From contig NZ_JAUSPS010000030.1 in NCBI RefSeq assembly GCF_030652775.1, positions 28,611 to 92,610 of the forward strand: DNA of 64,000 bases. Direction: 5' to 3'. Of the stretch, positions 1 to 9,889 are shown one piece after another. The notes beneath the pieces are model-generated. The model did not search any database. It saw only the letters and a list, made by a program, of their open reading frames with translations, and was not told the origin of the DNA. This DNA is from Acetobacterium sp. (GTDB lineage Bacteria; Bacillota; Clostridia; Eubacteriales; Eubacteriaceae). Positions within the stretch are counted from its first letter, which is position 1. The number at the start of each line of letters is the position of its first letter. Made by a program: the position numbers and the translations under genes.

Positions 1-616
1 TCTTTTCAAGTTCCTTCATCAGGTTAACCTTGTTATGCAGACGGCCAGCGGTATCGCAAATCAGAATATCGGCCTTACGAGCCCGGGCTGCGCCAATGGC
101 ATCAAAAATAACTGAGCTTGGATCTGCACCGGTAGTGCTTTTAATAATATCTACCCCAACTCGTCTCGCCCATTCATCCAGTTGTTCCACCGCCGCGGCC
201 CGAAAAGTATCGGCGGCCGCAATAACAACTTTTTTACCTTCTTTTTTATAGCGCTCGGAAAGCTTGGCAATTGAGGTGGTTTTTCCCACCCCGTTAACGC
301 CAACAATCAGCATAATCGTCGGTAGCTGTGGTTTTTCGGTTTCCACCTGAACCATCTCAACCAGAATTTCTTTGAGAAAGCCCATTACTTCTTCCTTGCT
401 TTTTGAGCGGGTTTCCTTAATCTTAGCCCGCAGCGCCGCCGTGATTTTCACTGAGGTTTGAGCACCTAAATCCGAGAGAATCAGGGTTTCCTCGAGCTCG
501 TCAAAGAAATCATCATCAAAGCTTCCCATATACATGACATTTTCAATTTTCTCCTTGAAATTGTCCGCCGTTTTGAACAGTTTGTTGCGCATCCGTTCAT
601 ATAAACTTAATTCCAT
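1..616 (-). CDS. ftsY: Signal recognition particle receptor FtsY (3' end outside window)
   Basis: SRP-receptor GTPase that docks SRP-ribosome-nascent chain complexes at the membrane. About 205 N-terminal residues are visible; the gene runs off the left edge. The short N domain is followed by the G domain with the P-loop GVNGVGKTT, the DTFRAAA motif and DTAGR. There is no long acidic A domain, as is common in Firmicutes. The ATG start has an AAGGAGG box 7 nt upstream. It lies 86 bp downstream of smc on the same strand, the usual smc-ftsY order. Family assignment is secure. Confidence 0.96.
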   Translation of the reverse strand, partial: MELSLYERMRNKLFKTADNFKEKIENVMYMGSFDDDFFDELEETLILSDLGAQTSVKITAALRAKIKETRSKSKEEVMGFLKEILVEMVQVETEKPQLPTIMLIVGVNGVGKTTSIAKLSERYKKEGKKVVIAAADTFRAAAVEQLDEWARRVGVDIIKSTTGADPSSVIFDAIGAARARKADILICDTAGRLHNKVNLMKELEK

Positions 617-702
617 AATTGCCTCCTTCGTTTTAACCCCTTAGAACCTTGCCTAAGTGAGTATTATTTGGGGTTAGTTTGAAATTTCCCCTGACCATCA
701 TT

Positions 703-3700
703 TTAAGCGTAATCCGTCAGTCGAACCGACACCAATTGGGACACCCCATCCTTGGACATCGACACCCCATAGAGATTGTCGCACACTTCCAGGGTGGTAC
801 GACGGTGAGTGATCGTGATGAACTGATTATGTTCCGCGACTTTTTTGAGATAGGTGATGTAACGGTATATATTATGATCGTCCAGAGCGGCGTCCACCTC
901 ATCAATCACACAAAAAGGGGACGGATTAATTTCCAAAAAGGAAAAGAGCAGAGCAATAGCAACCATTGACTTTTCACCTCCGGAAAGCAGGGAAATATGG
1001 CGCAGCCGTTTTCCTGGCGGCTGCGCCACCAGTTCAATTCCCCCTTCCAGCACGCCGGTGGGATCGGTAAACTCCAGATAAGCCCGGCCGCCTTCAAATA
1101 AAATGCTGAAGATTCGGGTAAAGTTCTCCTGAAGTTTGATAAAGTTAGCCTTAAACTGCTCGGTCATGGCGTCATACAGGGTATTGATAATGTCTAACAA
1201 CTCACTTTTTCCGGCTTTGAGATCATCCATTTGCTCTTTCATAAAGTCATGCCGGGTGAGAATTTCCTCGTACTCTTCAATGGCGTTGAGATTCACGTTC
1301 CCCAATGCGCCAATTTTTTCTCTTAAGGTACGCTGACGTTCTTCGGATAAATCCAGCTCATCAAGCCGGTGCTCTGCCTCCAGCTGCTGATAGGCATCTT
1401 CGGCCATTAAAAAGTTGATTTCATAGCTCTTGTAGATATTCTCTTCCCAATGGTTCATCTGCAACTGCAGACTGTTTAATTGGGTGGAAATGGTATTTTT
1501 CCTGTCGTTGTCAATAATCAATTGATGATTGTCATTTTTTATTTCTTCCTGCAGCGTTTCCAGTCGCTGAGCGTTGGTTTTTTGAAGCTCCGCCGCTTGT
1601 TTATTTTTGTCTCGATGGGATTCAATCATCTTGCTTAAGCGTTGGTGATCAGCCCCAAGTTTTTCCTGAAGCCGGGTTAGTTCCTGGGAGTCATTCTGAT
1701 AGCCCCCTATCTCTGCTTCCAGAGCGCTTTTTCTGGCCGTCTGGTGCGTCAATTGTTCCTGCATCAAGACGATTTGCTGATCAAACCCAGCAATTTCGCC
1801 TTTGATTTGGGTGATAATCATTTGGCTTTCTGATATTTTTAAACGAAAATCATCCAGCTGCTGTCTGATCTCCTGAGCCTGATCATCAGATTCCTGACCC
1901 TTTGTGGCTTCTTTGGCCTGATTGTATGCCGCTTCGATTTCCGTTAGCTCATTGTTTAACTGTTCCTGTTTCTGACTGAGCGTCTGCAGTTTTTGTCTTT
2001 GCACCGAAATCGCCTGAGTGCTCTCACGCTGCTTTCCGGTCAGATCTTCAATCGTTTTATTTTTCTCCCACAGGGCTTGTTTGCAGCGATTATACTGATT
2101 TTCCAGCTCTTTTAACTGCTCAACCGCCTGGGTCAATGCTTTTTGTGAGATCACATCCTGGCTCTTGATCGCATCCATCGCTATTTTTTGCTGATCCATT
2201 TCTTTTTCGAGATTCTGGATTTCGATTTTTTTAGAAAGTGGCGACTGTCGGTTATCCTTGCTTTGTCCCCCGACAATGGCTCCGCCGGGATAAAACAGTT
2301 CACCTTCCAGGGTGACAACTGTAAATTTAGACGCCATTTTCTTCTGAATATCTTTTCCCGAAGCAAAGTCTCTGGCGACGATGATTCGTCCCAAAAGACT
2401 TTCAATGGCAGACGTATAGGCTGTATCGGTTTTAACCAGGTCACTGGCAATTCCCTCCACCCCGGGAATATTTTTAATGATTGCTCGGGTTCGGTCATCG
2501 ATTGAACTGTATTTTAAATTATCCAGGGGTAAAAATGTTGCCCGACCAAGGCGCTCTTGCTTTAGCAGATTAATACAATCGCTGGCAACCTTGACGCTGG
2601 CAACGACAATATTCTGACTTTTTGCGCCTAAGGCAATATCAATGGCCTGGAGATATCTGGCTTCAGTAGAGATGAGTTCGCCAACCGGCCCGTAAACCTC
2701 ATGGATCACCGCACCCAACAACTTTTCCGAAGTCATCAGTTTTCGAATAGTCGGAAAATAATCCTGATAATTTTTTTGAATATTTTTTAAATACTCCACC
2801 TTGGAAGCATTAACCTTTAAATTATTAGAAATCAGATGGGTCTGATTCTGAAGTTTCTGCTGTTCGCTCAAATCATTATTATATTGGGTTTGCAACAGTT
2901 TATAGCGGTCTTCCCGTTGCTTTTTTTCTGCCAACAGACTACTCATCTCTTGTTTTTGCTGCTTTAGATCGGCAGCGACTTGATCCTGACTGACCCCAGT
3001 TTCATCCAGATATTTCTCAATAAAAGACGCCTCAGTCTTTGCCGCCTGAATCGAAGTTTTAACTTCAAAACGCTTGATTTCAAGTTTTTCACAAAGCGAT
3101 TGCTGATTTAGAATGGCATCTTGAGTGGCTTTGATCCGTTTTTTTTCTTGCTGTTCTTGATGTAATAAAAGATTAAGGGTGTTTTCCAGTTCACTCCAGG
3201 CCGACTCCTGGGTCTTAAGATTTTGCACCAGGACGTTCTTTTCAAGTTCCAGCCCATTGATCCGCTTAAGCGTTGCAGCCATTCGGGTTAACAAGCTTTC
3301 ACCTTCAGTTTTTAAGCGTTCCTGGGTTATTTCATTGGCTTCAAACTGACTTTTACAACGGATATCTTCCCGCTGAACCTGATCGAAGTCAGCTCTGAGC
3401 GCCGATAGATTTTTCTTTTCCGCATCGGCTAACAGATCCAACTCCCGATTCTCGATGGTCAGTTTCTGATACAGCTCATCTTTTTTCTGGATCGTTGCCT
3501 CGATTTGTTCGCAGCTTTTTAGTTGGTCTTCAAGATTCTTTTTTAATTCTTCCAGTTCCGTGACGGCACGGCTCATTTTCCGATAAAAGATCACCATATC
3601 AACGGTCTTTAATTCCTCATGAAGGGTTAACCAGCTTTTAGCCTTCCGGGACTGGTTTTTTAAAGGTCCCACTTGTTTTTCGATTTCTGTCATAATATCC

Positions 3701-4275
3701 CGAAGTCGATCCAAATGCCCCTGGGTTTGCTCCAGTTTTTTTTCAGCTTCATTCTTTTTTGTTTTATAGGAAACAATGCCCACTGCTTCTTCAAAAATAT
3801 TCCGCAGCTCAGTGGGACTGCTCGACAAAATATTTTCAATACTACCCTGGCTGATCAATGAATAACCGTTTTTTCCCAAACCGGTATCCATAAAAATACT
3901 GTGAATCTCTTTTAGTTTGCAGCTTTTTTTATTAATGGCATAGTCACTTTCCCCGGATCTGAATAGTTTGCGTGAAATCGCTATTTCCTGGGGATAGTTT
4001 TCCAACGAGCCATCTTTATTGTCTAAAATCAAAACAACCTCGGCATAACCAGAGGCTTGTTTTTTTTCTGTTCCTGAGAAGATAACATCTTCCATTTTTT
4101 TGCCCCGCAGGGATTTAATACTCTGCTCACCCAAGACCCATTTAATGGCGTCGGTGATATTACTTTTTCCGCTGCCGTTAGGGCCGACAATTGCAGAAAT
4201 ACCTTCTGAAAACTCAAGGCTTACAGGGTCTGCAAATGATTTAAACCCCGACAATCGCAATTTTTTTAAATACAA
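703..4275 (-). CDS. smc: Chromosome segregation protein SMC
   Basis: Structural maintenance of chromosomes ATPase, 1190 aa, the normal family length. The N-terminal head carries the Walker A region GPNGSGKSNITDAI. Two long coiled coils flank a hinge at roughly residues 500-680. The C-terminal head has the signature LSGGEKSMVAIALL and Walker B FCVIDEVDAALD. Translation starts at TTG, with a GAGGTG box 4 nt before it that lies inside the last codons of rnc, 9 nt away, so the two are probably translationally coupled. It works with ScpAB in chromosome compaction; scpAB is not in this window. Confidence 0.97.
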   Translation of the reverse strand: MYLKKLRLSGFKSFADPVSLEFSEGISAIVGPNGSGKSNITDAIKWVLGEQSIKSLRGKKMEDVIFSGTEKKQASGYAEVVLILDNKDGSLENYPQEIAISRKLFRSGESDYAINKKSCKLKEIHSIFMDTGLGKNGYSLISQGSIENILSSSPTELRNIFEEAVGIVSYKTKKNEAEKKLEQTQGHLDRLRDIMTEIEKQVGPLKNQSRKAKSWLTLHEELKTVDMVIFYRKMSRAVTELEELKKNLEDQLKSCEQIEATIQKKDELYQKLTIENRELDLLADAEKKNLSALRADFDQVQREDIRCKSQFEANEITQERLKTEGESLLTRMAATLKRINGLELEKNVLVQNLKTQESAWSELENTLNLLLHQEQQEKKRIKATQDAILNQQSLCEKLEIKRFEVKTSIQAAKTEASFIEKYLDETGVSQDQVAADLKQQKQEMSSLLAEKKQREDRYKLLQTQYNNDLSEQQKLQNQTHLISNNLKVNASKVEYLKNIQKNYQDYFPTIRKLMTSEKLLGAVIHEVYGPVGELISTEARYLQAIDIALGAKSQNIVVASVKVASDCINLLKQERLGRATFLPLDNLKYSSIDDRTRAIIKNIPGVEGIASDLVKTDTAYTSAIESLLGRIIVARDFASGKDIQKKMASKFTVVTLEGELFYPGGAIVGGQSKDNRQSPLSKKIEIQNLEKEMDQQKIAMDAIKSQDVISQKALTQAVEQLKELENQYNRCKQALWEKNKTIEDLTGKQRESTQAISVQRQKLQTLSQKQEQLNNELTEIEAAYNQAKEATKGQESDDQAQEIRQQLDDFRLKISESQMIITQIKGEIAGFDQQIVLMQEQLTHQTARKSALEAEIGGYQNDSQELTRLQEKLGADHQRLSKMIESHRDKNKQAAELQKTNAQRLETLQEEIKNDNHQLIIDNDRKNTISTQLNSLQLQMNHWEENIYKSYEINFLMAEDAYQQLEAEHRLDELDLSEERQRTLREKIGALGNVNLNAIEEYEEILTRHDFMKEQMDDLKAGKSELLDIINTLYDAMTEQFKANFIKLQENFTRIFSILFEGGRAYLEFTDPTGVLEGGIELVAQPPGKRLRHISLLSGGEKSMVAIALLFSFLEINPSPFCVIDEVDAALDDHNIYRYITYLKKVAEHNQFITITHRRTTLEVCDNLYGVSMSKDGVSQLVSVRLTDYA

Positions 4276-4284
4276 GCCCGCACC

Positions 4285-4950
4285 TCAATTTAGTTTTTTA
4301 GTCTTAAGTAAATAGTTTTTGGCAGCGTCCTGCTCGCCTTCTTTTTTGCTTTTGCCAATGCCATGGCTCACACAATCACCATTAAAGATCAATTTAATAT
4401 AAAAGGTCTTGTTGTGTTCGGGTCCTTCGGAACGATCCAGGACATACTCAATGACATTGTCATTGTTTTTCTGAATATACTCCTGCAGCTCCGTTTTATA
4501 GTCTTTAACCAGGGCACCGGACAACGCCAACTGGATATTGCTTTCTAACACTTTCAGAACGACTTTCCGGGTTATTTCGAAATTGCTGTCTAAAAAAACA
4601 GCCCCGATCAGGGCCTCAAATGCATTGGCAAGATTCGATTTTCGCTGTCGCCCTCCGGTGACAATTTCACCCTTTCCCAAGAAGATATGATCCCCCAACT
4701 GGAGCTCATAGGCAGCCTTGGAAAGCGACTCGGCACATACAATATTGGAACGGATTTTCGTCATTTTACCCTCGGATAATTTGTGAGATAAAAATAAATA
4801 CTCACTGATAATCAGTTCCAATACTGCATCCCCCAAGAATTCAAGTCGTTCGTTGTTGGTTGAATTTCCTGAATGTGAACTATGCGTTAATGCTACTTTT
4901 AATAAATCCTTTTTTTTGAAACGGTAATCGATTTTTTCTTCGATTGTCAC
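4285..4950 (-). CDS. rnc: Ribonuclease III
   Basis: Double-strand-specific endoribonuclease that processes rRNA precursors and structured mRNAs. It is 221 aa, with the RNase III signature NNERLEFLGDAVLEL near residues 33-47, a second acidic cluster EALIGAVFLD, and a C-terminal double-stranded RNA-binding domain ending in a KKEGEQDAAKNYL-type helix. The start is GTG behind a strong GGGGGG purine run. It sits between acpP and smc, as in many Firmicutes. Confidence 0.96.
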   Translation of the reverse strand: MTIEEKIDYRFKKKDLLKVALTHSSHSGNSTNNERLEFLGDAVLELIISEYLFLSHKLSEGKMTKIRSNIVCAESLSKAAYELQLGDHIFLGKGEIVTGGRQRKSNLANAFEALIGAVFLDSNFEITRKVVLKVLESNIQLALSGALVKDYKTELQEYIQKNNDNVIEYVLDRSEGPEHNKTFYIKLIFNGDCVSHGIGKSKKEGEQDAAKNYLLKTKKLN

Positions 4951-5057
4951 TTAATATCCCCCCTTATCGATTACGAGATGTCACCTGGACATTTCTCGCT
5001 ATTCCCCATCAAAAAAACCAAACCGAACAAGACCTGGCGCAAATGTCCTAATTTATT

Positions 5058-5096
5058 GAAAAAGGGTGCCGGTGTTTCACAGCGACACCCTTTTGT
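5058..5096 (-). terminator. Hairpin after acpP
   Basis: On the minus strand a 9-bp stem (AAAAGGGTG / CACCCTTTT) with a 17-nt loop lies 4 nt past the acpP stop codon and ends in a short T run. It is probably a partial terminator or processing site that lowers transcription into rnc-smc. Confidence 0.6.
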
Positions 5097-5100
5097 TTGC

Positions 5101-5325
5101 TTAGGAAATTGCGTTAATAATATCTTCAACGGTTTGAATATTTTCTAATGCACTTTCGTCAATTTTTGTTCCAAATTCATCTTCGAATGCCATAATCAGC
5201 TCAACTACATCCAGTGAATCTGCCTCCAGATCATCAATGAGTGAGGTTTCAAGGGTAATTTTTTCAATATCAACATCAAGTTGTTCTGAAATAATTGCCG
5301 TAACTTTTAAAAATCGTTCATCCAT
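5101..5325 (-). CDS. acpP: Acyl carrier protein
   Basis: Carries growing acyl chains as thioesters on 4'-phosphopantetheine during fatty acid synthesis. It is 74 aa and acidic, with the modification motif DSLDVVEL; the serine in DSL is the attachment site. The ATG start has a GGAGG box that overlaps the last codons of plsX 3 nt upstream, so the pair is tightly coupled. PlsX, its neighbour, uses acyl-ACP as substrate. Confidence 0.97.
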   Translation of the reverse strand: MDERFLKVTAIISEQLDVDIEKITLETSLIDDLEADSLDVVELIMAFEDEFGTKIDESALENIQTVEDIINAIS

Positions 5326-5328
5326 GAC

Positions 5329-6324
5329 TTAAGCCTCCATATTTTTCGCATTATCGGTTATTTTTTGCAACACATCATTTTCAATAAACTTGATACTCTG
5401 TCTGACCGCATTTTTGATGGCAAAGGCATCACTGCTGCCATGAGCTTTAATAATGCCACCCTTTACGCCTAAAAAGGGGGCGCCGCCGTATTCAGCATAG
5501 TCAAATTGTTTTTTAAAGCTTTTTAAATTGTCTTTAATCAGCATTCCTCCAATTTTACCTTTGGTATTGCTCATGATTGAGGTCTTCATTCCCTTAAGCA
5601 GAAACTCAGCAATGCCTTCGGTTAATTTCAATACGATGTTACCCGTAAATCCATCACAGACTAACACGTCGGCCTTTGTTTCGGGGATATCGCGTGCTTC
5701 TACATTGCCCAAAAAATTAAATTCGCCAGCTTCTAAAAGCTCGTAGGCGGCTTTTACAAGACTATTGCCTTTTTTTGCTTCAGCACCGATATTAATCAGC
5801 CCGATCCCCGGATTTGTTTTACCTAAAACATTTTCTGAATAAATTTTTCCCAATTGGGCAAACTGTTCCAGATATTCTGGTTTGCAATCGGCATTGGCAC
5901 CGGTATCGATGAGCACAAACACGCCATCTGTTTTGGGCAAAGTCGCCGCCAGAGCTGGCCGTTTAATACCCTTGATCCGACCCAATTTTAAAAGCCCGCC
6001 GGATAAAAGTGCTCCAGTGCTTCCTGCCGAAATCAGTACTGCATTTTCCCTGTTTTTCATTTCTTCCAACGCCACCACCAATGATGAATCCGGTTTTCGG
6101 CGAATCGCCATGGCCGGTTCTTCAGTATTTTCGATGACCGTTTCCGCATGTAGAATTTCTATTTTGTCATTAGGGTAATCGTATTTTGAAAGCTCATCTA
6201 AAATGGCTTGCCTGCGACCCACCAGGGTCAGCTTGACGTCATATTCTTTTACGGCATCAATAGCACCCTTGACGATTTCATAGGGCGCATAATCGCCACC
6301 CATGGCATCTAAAAATATGTTCAA
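5329..6324 (-). CDS. plsX: Phosphate acyltransferase PlsX
   Basis: Makes acyl-phosphate from acyl-ACP and phosphate, the first step of the PlsX/PlsY route to phosphatidic acid. It is 331 aa with the N-terminal signature LDAMGGDYAP and the internal GSTGALLSGG and CDGFTGNIVLK motifs. The start is TTG with a GGAGGG box 8 nt upstream. It lies between rpmF and acpP, a standard order. No adjacent fapR repressor gene is present. Confidence 0.96.
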   Translation of the reverse strand: MNIFLDAMGGDYAPYEIVKGAIDAVKEYDVKLTLVGRRQAILDELSKYDYPNDKIEILHAETVIENTEEPAMAIRRKPDSSLVVALEEMKNRENAVLISAGSTGALLSGGLLKLGRIKGIKRPALAATLPKTDGVFVLIDTGANADCKPEYLEQFAQLGKIYSENVLGKTNPGIGLINIGAEAKKGNSLVKAAYELLEAGEFNFLGNVEARDIPETKADVLVCDGFTGNIVLKLTEGIAEFLLKGMKTSIMSNTKGKIGGMLIKDNLKSFKKQFDYAEYGGAPFLGVKGGIIKAHGSSDAFAIKNAVRQSIKFIENDVLQKITDNAKNMEA

Positions 6325-6424
6325 AATAAACGCCCTCCTTTATATCTGTCTATTATCCCAGAAAAAATCTATTCAGTAAATACTATCAGTAAAAATTATC
6401 CGGGTTAAAAATAATCCCAGATAG

Positions 6425-6451
6425 AGAAAAAACAGAGTCTAAACTCTGTTT
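6425..6451 (-). terminator. Rho-independent terminator after rpmF
   Basis: On the minus strand a 9-bp stem (AAACAGAGT / ACTCTGTTT) with a 4-nt loop is followed by T residues. It overlaps the rpmF stop codon, so it probably ends the ackA-yceD-rpmF transcript partly or fully before plsX. Confidence 0.75.
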
Positions 6452-6629
6452 ATTCGTTAAAGCTGATAACGCTAACGTCTTTGTATGTGCCACAAGACTT
6501 GCAAACTCGATGAGGCAATTTAATTTCACCACATTTTGGACAAGTACTCATTCCTGGAATATTTAATTTGTAATGTGTTCTTCTTTTGTCTCTTCTGGAC
6601 TTAGAAGTTTTTCTCTTTGGTACAGCCAT
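6450..6629 (-). CDS. rpmF: Ribosomal protein bL32
   Basis: Large-subunit ribosomal protein, 59 aa. The N-terminus [16 protein letters not shown] is typical, followed by a zinc ribbon of four cysteines (CPKCG and CKSCG). The ATG is preferred over a GTG one codon upstream because the AGGAGG box lies 8 nt before the ATG but only 5 nt before the GTG. The zinc-binding form is the one made under zinc-replete conditions where paralogues exist. Confidence 0.96.
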   Translation of the reverse strand: MAVPKRKTSKSRRDKRRTHYKLNIPGMSTCPKCGEIKLPHRVCKSCGTYKDVSVISFNE

Positions 6630-6662
6630 CACTCACACCTCCTAATAGTAAAGTCATTTCAC

Positions 6663-7121
6663 TTACAATAAATTTTTCAACGCTTCAAATCGCGGATCAT
6701 AATCACCAAATTTGTCACATTCACATTGCTCGTGATTTAAATTATTGCCGCATTTTGGACACAAACCCGCACAATCTTCACTGCACAGTACACGGAAAGG
6801 TTCATTAATATAAATGCATTCTTCAACGATGGGCAATAAATCAAGTATTGCTTCATCATCTTCAACCGTTACCGTATCCGTATAGTCATAAAGACAATTG
6901 ATGGGGGTTGGTTCTAGGCAACGCGCACAGGGAAAGATCATGGTCATCTCAAGGGTGAAGGTCACCAGAAAATTACCTTTCGATATTTTCTCAATGGTTC
7001 CACGCACTAAGGCGCCATTTTCATCCAGTTCTCCCTCAATATCATTTAAATCCGTATTTTTTACAACAAATTCAAAAGGGATTATTTTTTCCTGCAATAG
7101 CTTATTGATTTCAAAATTCAT
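6663..7121 (-). CDS. yceD: YceD/DUF177 family protein (23S rRNA accumulation)
   Basis: 152 aa, matching the DUF177 family whose members are linked to 23S rRNA accumulation. It carries two CxxC pairs, CARC in the middle and CPKC near the C-terminus, suggesting metal binding. A longer frame begins 7 codons upstream, but the ATG used here has a GGAG box 8 nt away. The yceD-rpmF-plsX order is widely conserved. The molecular function is not settled. Confidence 0.88.
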   Translation of the reverse strand: MNFEINKLLQEKIIPFEFVVKNTDLNDIEGELDENGALVRGTIEKISKGNFLVTFTLEMTMIFPCARCLEPTPINCLYDYTDTVTVEDDEAILDLLPIVEECIYINEPFRVLCSEDCAGLCPKCGNNLNHEQCECDKFGDYDPRFEALKNLL

Positions 7122-7132
7122 TTTATCACTCC

Positions 7133-7170
7133 AAACGGGCAATCATCATTATATAGACGATTACCCGTTT
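7133..7170 (-). other. Hairpin between ackA and yceD, next to the yceD ribosome-binding site
   Basis: Twelve-base arms flank a 14-nt loop. One position is a G-U pair on the minus strand but a C-A mismatch on the plus strand, so the structure favours a minus-strand RNA. Its 3' arm ends immediately before the GGAG of yceD. It has no T run in that direction, so it may be an RNA stabiliser, a processing site or a translational control element rather than a terminator. Confidence 0.55.
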
Positions 7171-7191
7171 TGTCAAGTGAAATACTTTACA

Positions 7192-8382
7192 TTATTTAGC
7201 TAAAGCCAGGGTGTCTCTGGCAATCATTAATTCTTCATTGGTTGGAATAACCATTACCGTTGTTTTTGAGTCTTTATCAGAGATAACTGTCGCTTCGCCA
7301 CGTTTGCTGTTGGTAACGGGATCTAAAGTAATACCTAAGTATTTTAAACCACCACAAATTGCGGCCCGGGAAGTTGTTGAGTTTTCTCCTAAACCGGCAG
7401 TGAAAATAATGCCATCAACGCCGTCCATTGCGGCAACATAAGCGCCGATTGTCGTACGAACCCGATAGTGGAAAATATCCAGAGCTAACTGAGCACGTTT
7501 ATTGCCACTGTTTGCTGCGCCTTCAACATCACGGAAATCAGAGCTGATTCCAGAAACGCCAAGAACACCAGACTTTTTGTTCATCAGGGTATCAACTTCA
7601 TCGACAGTGTATCCTTTGTTAACCAGGAAAGGAATGATGGCAGGATCAATATCGCCACAACGTGTTCCCATTTCCAATCCGGCCAGCGGCGTTAATCCCA
7701 TTGATGTATCAACAGATTTTCCATTTTTGATAGCGCAAAGGCTGGCACCATTACCTAAATGACAAGAAATTAATTTTAAATCTTCAAGTTTTTTACCCAT
7801 TAATTCAGCAGCTGCCTGGCTCACAAATTTATGGGATGTTCCGTGGAAACCGTATTTTCTGATCTTGAATTTTTCATATAATTCATAAGGGAGTGGATAC
7901 ATGTAAGCTTCACCTGGTAAGGTCTGATGGAAAGCGGTATCAAATACTGCAACCATGGGTACATTTGGCAGTAATTCCCGACATGCATTAATTCCAATCA
8001 GGTTGGCAGGATTGTGAAGCGGTGCTAATTCTGAGCATGCTTCCAAGCCCTTAATAACCGCATCATCAATAACAACAGAATCAGAGAAAGTTTCAGCACC
8101 ATGAACAGCTCGATGACCAACAGCAGAAATTTCTTCCAAAGACTTCACTACCCCATGAGCAGGATCAACTAAAGCAGCCATAACCAGATTCAAAGCTTCT
8201 TTATGTGTCTTCATAGGTTGTTCCAATTTTACCTTGTCTTGACCTGGAGCTTCGTGAACCAAAACAGATCCTTCAATACCGATTCTTTCAACTAAACCTT
8301 TAGCTAAAACTTCTTCAGTGGTCATATCAAGCAACTGATATTTTAGTGAAGAACTACCGCAGTTAATAACAAGTACATTCAT
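7192..8382 (-). CDS. ackA: Acetate kinase
   Basis: Converts acetyl phosphate and ADP to acetate and ATP, the substrate-level phosphorylation step of acetogenesis. It is 396 aa with [11 protein letters not shown] at the N-terminus, [23 protein letters not shown] and CHLGNGASL, all ASKHA-fold acetate kinase signatures. The ATG is preceded by AAAGGAGAG. The phosphotransacetylase gene is not adjacent; instead ackA leads yceD-rpmF, a common clostridial arrangement. It diverges from tmcAL. Confidence 0.98.
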   Translation of the reverse strand: MNVLVINCGSSSLKYQLLDMTTEEVLAKGLVERIGIEGSVLVHEAPGQDKVKLEQPMKTHKEALNLVMAALVDPAHGVVKSLEEISAVGHRAVHGAETFSDSVVIDDAVIKGLEACSELAPLHNPANLIGINACRELLPNVPMVAVFDTAFHQTLPGEAYMYPLPYELYEKFKIRKYGFHGTSHKFVSQAAAELMGKKLEDLKLISCHLGNGASLCAIKNGKSVDTSMGLTPLAGLEMGTRCGDIDPAIIPFLVNKGYTVDEVDTLMNKKSGVLGVSGISSDFRDVEGAANSGNKRAQLALDIFHYRVRTTIGAYVAAMDGVDGIIFTAGLGENSTTSRAAICGGLKYLGITLDPVTNSKRGEATVISDKDSKTTVMVIPTNEELMIARDTLALAK

Positions 8383-8409
8383 TAATAATTACTCTCCTTT
8401 AGTTTTTTA

Positions 8410-8438
8410 TTGATTACATTTCATACGTTCTATATAAT
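8410..8438 (+). promoter_or_regulatory. Probable SigA promoter of tmcAL
   Basis: TTGATT and TATAAT are separated by 17 bp on the plus strand, about 90 bp upstream of the tmcAL start in the ackA-tmcAL divergent region. Confidence 0.6.
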
Positions 8439-8530
8439 AACAGTAATAAGCAAAGAATACTATTATTTTTTTGTCATATTTCGATAATAAATGAAAAAAT
8501 TGCTATTTTTTTAACAAAAGAGAGGCTAAT

Positions 8531-9814
8531 ATGAAAATTCTTGGTATTATTGCTGAGTATAATCCGTTTCACATGGGCCACGCCTGGCAAATTGAGTCTT
8601 CAAAAAAAACAAGTCAATGCGATGCTGTTATGGTTTTAATGAGCGGCAGCCTCACTCAGCGCGGCGACTTTGCTGTTCTAAACAAATGGGAACGCACCCG
8701 ACTGGCGCTGTCCGCCGGTGTTGATCTGGTTTGCGAACTGCCGTTTGGCTACGCCTGCCAAAGTGCCGAAGCTTTTGCCCATGGGGGGATTAAGATCTTT
8801 AACGCCACTGGGGTGATTGATGTCCTCTCCTTTGGTTCCGAATTCGGGCAAATACGCCCACTAACTAATCTAGCCGAAATACTTGTTCATGAACCAGCTG
8901 AATTTAAAAGCTTCCTTAAACAGGAACTATCATCTGGGGTTTCCTTTCCCAGAGCCAGAGAACTGGCGATCCGCTCCTATTTGGGTCATGAGACAGGCCA
9001 ACTCTTAAAAACACCCAATAACATCCTGGCTCTTGAATATCTGAAAGCCCTTCACAAAACCCAAAGTGATATTGATGCAATGACCGTTAAACGACAAGGC
9101 GCAGACTATCACAGTCTGTTGCCATCCAAGTATCTCAGTGCCACTGGGATTCGAACCATTTTAAACGATGCCCTTACTCACCCGGAATCAGCATCTGCTA
9201 TTTTAGAAGCATTGGATAACAAACTTCCCTATTCAGCCGATGATCTGATTCTGCCATTTAAAAAGAATTACAATCCCAGGGGTGACGACTATTTCCTCAA
9301 TGCCCTACGCTTGCAAATTCTCTCAAATGATGTAAAACATTTAAAAAATACCCCCTATGTCAGTGAAGGCCTGGAACACAAAATCAGAGATGCGCTAAAA
9401 ACAGCCACCAATCTGGACGAATGTGTCAATGCGATTATCTCTAAACGGATTCCCCAAACCCGGGTTCGCCGGATCTTATGCAATCGGCTGCTGGAACTGG
9501 ATAAAGAAACCTTGAACCTTTTTCAAGCAGAATCTTTTGTCCCGTATCTGCGGGTACTGGGTTTTAATGAAACGGGCCAAGCGATCCTGAAGGCGATTAA
9601 GGATCAGGGCCAGTTGCCGATTTTAACCAGTCTCAAAAAGAGCCGGTTTTTATTGACTCCCACCCAAAATAAAATGCTCCGCTACGACTGTCGTGCCACT
9701 GACCTTCATAATCAATTTTATGAAACGGTCTACTGTTATCATCGCGATTACCGGCAGAGTCCGGTTCAGTATCCAAAACAAGAAATACCAGTATTAGCAA
9801 AGTCACCAAAATAA
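8531..9814 (+). CDS. tmcAL: tRNA(Met) cytidine acetate ligase TmcAL
   Basis: Forms N4-acetylcytidine at the wobble position of elongator tRNA-Met using acetate and ATP. It is 427 aa with the nucleotidyltransferase signature AEYNPFHMGH at the N-terminus (the HxGH nucleotide-binding motif) and the family motif MSGSLTQRGDF, matching Bacillus YlbM. A GAGAGG box precedes the ATG. It uses acetate directly and is divergent from acetate kinase, but a regulatory link is only conjecture. Confidence 0.93.
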   Translation: MKILGIIAEYNPFHMGHAWQIESSKKTSQCDAVMVLMSGSLTQRGDFAVLNKWERTRLALSAGVDLVCELPFGYACQSAEAFAHGGIKIFNATGVIDVLSFGSEFGQIRPLTNLAEILVHEPAEFKSFLKQELSSGVSFPRARELAIRSYLGHETGQLLKTPNNILALEYLKALHKTQSDIDAMTVKRQGADYHSLLPSKYLSATGIRTILNDALTHPESASAILEALDNKLPYSADDLILPFKKNYNPRGDDYFLNALRLQILSNDVKHLKNTPYVSEGLEHKIRDALKTATNLDECVNAIISKRIPQTRVRRILCNRLLELDKETLNLFQAESFVPYLRVLGFNETGQAILKAIKDQGQLPILTSLKKSRFLLTPTQNKMLRYDCRATDLHNQFYETVYCYHRDYRQSPVQYPKQEIPVLAKSPK

Positions 9815-9889
9815 ATAATTCAAAATTAACCTGAGCAATTTTATCAGCCTGACAATAATCCAAGTCAATCAAACTCAAAGGAGAACTTC

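Noticed and set aside
679..969. Plus-strand frame opposite the 3' part of smc
   Set aside because: Antisense to a strong conserved gene; no ribosome-binding site and no recognisable protein.
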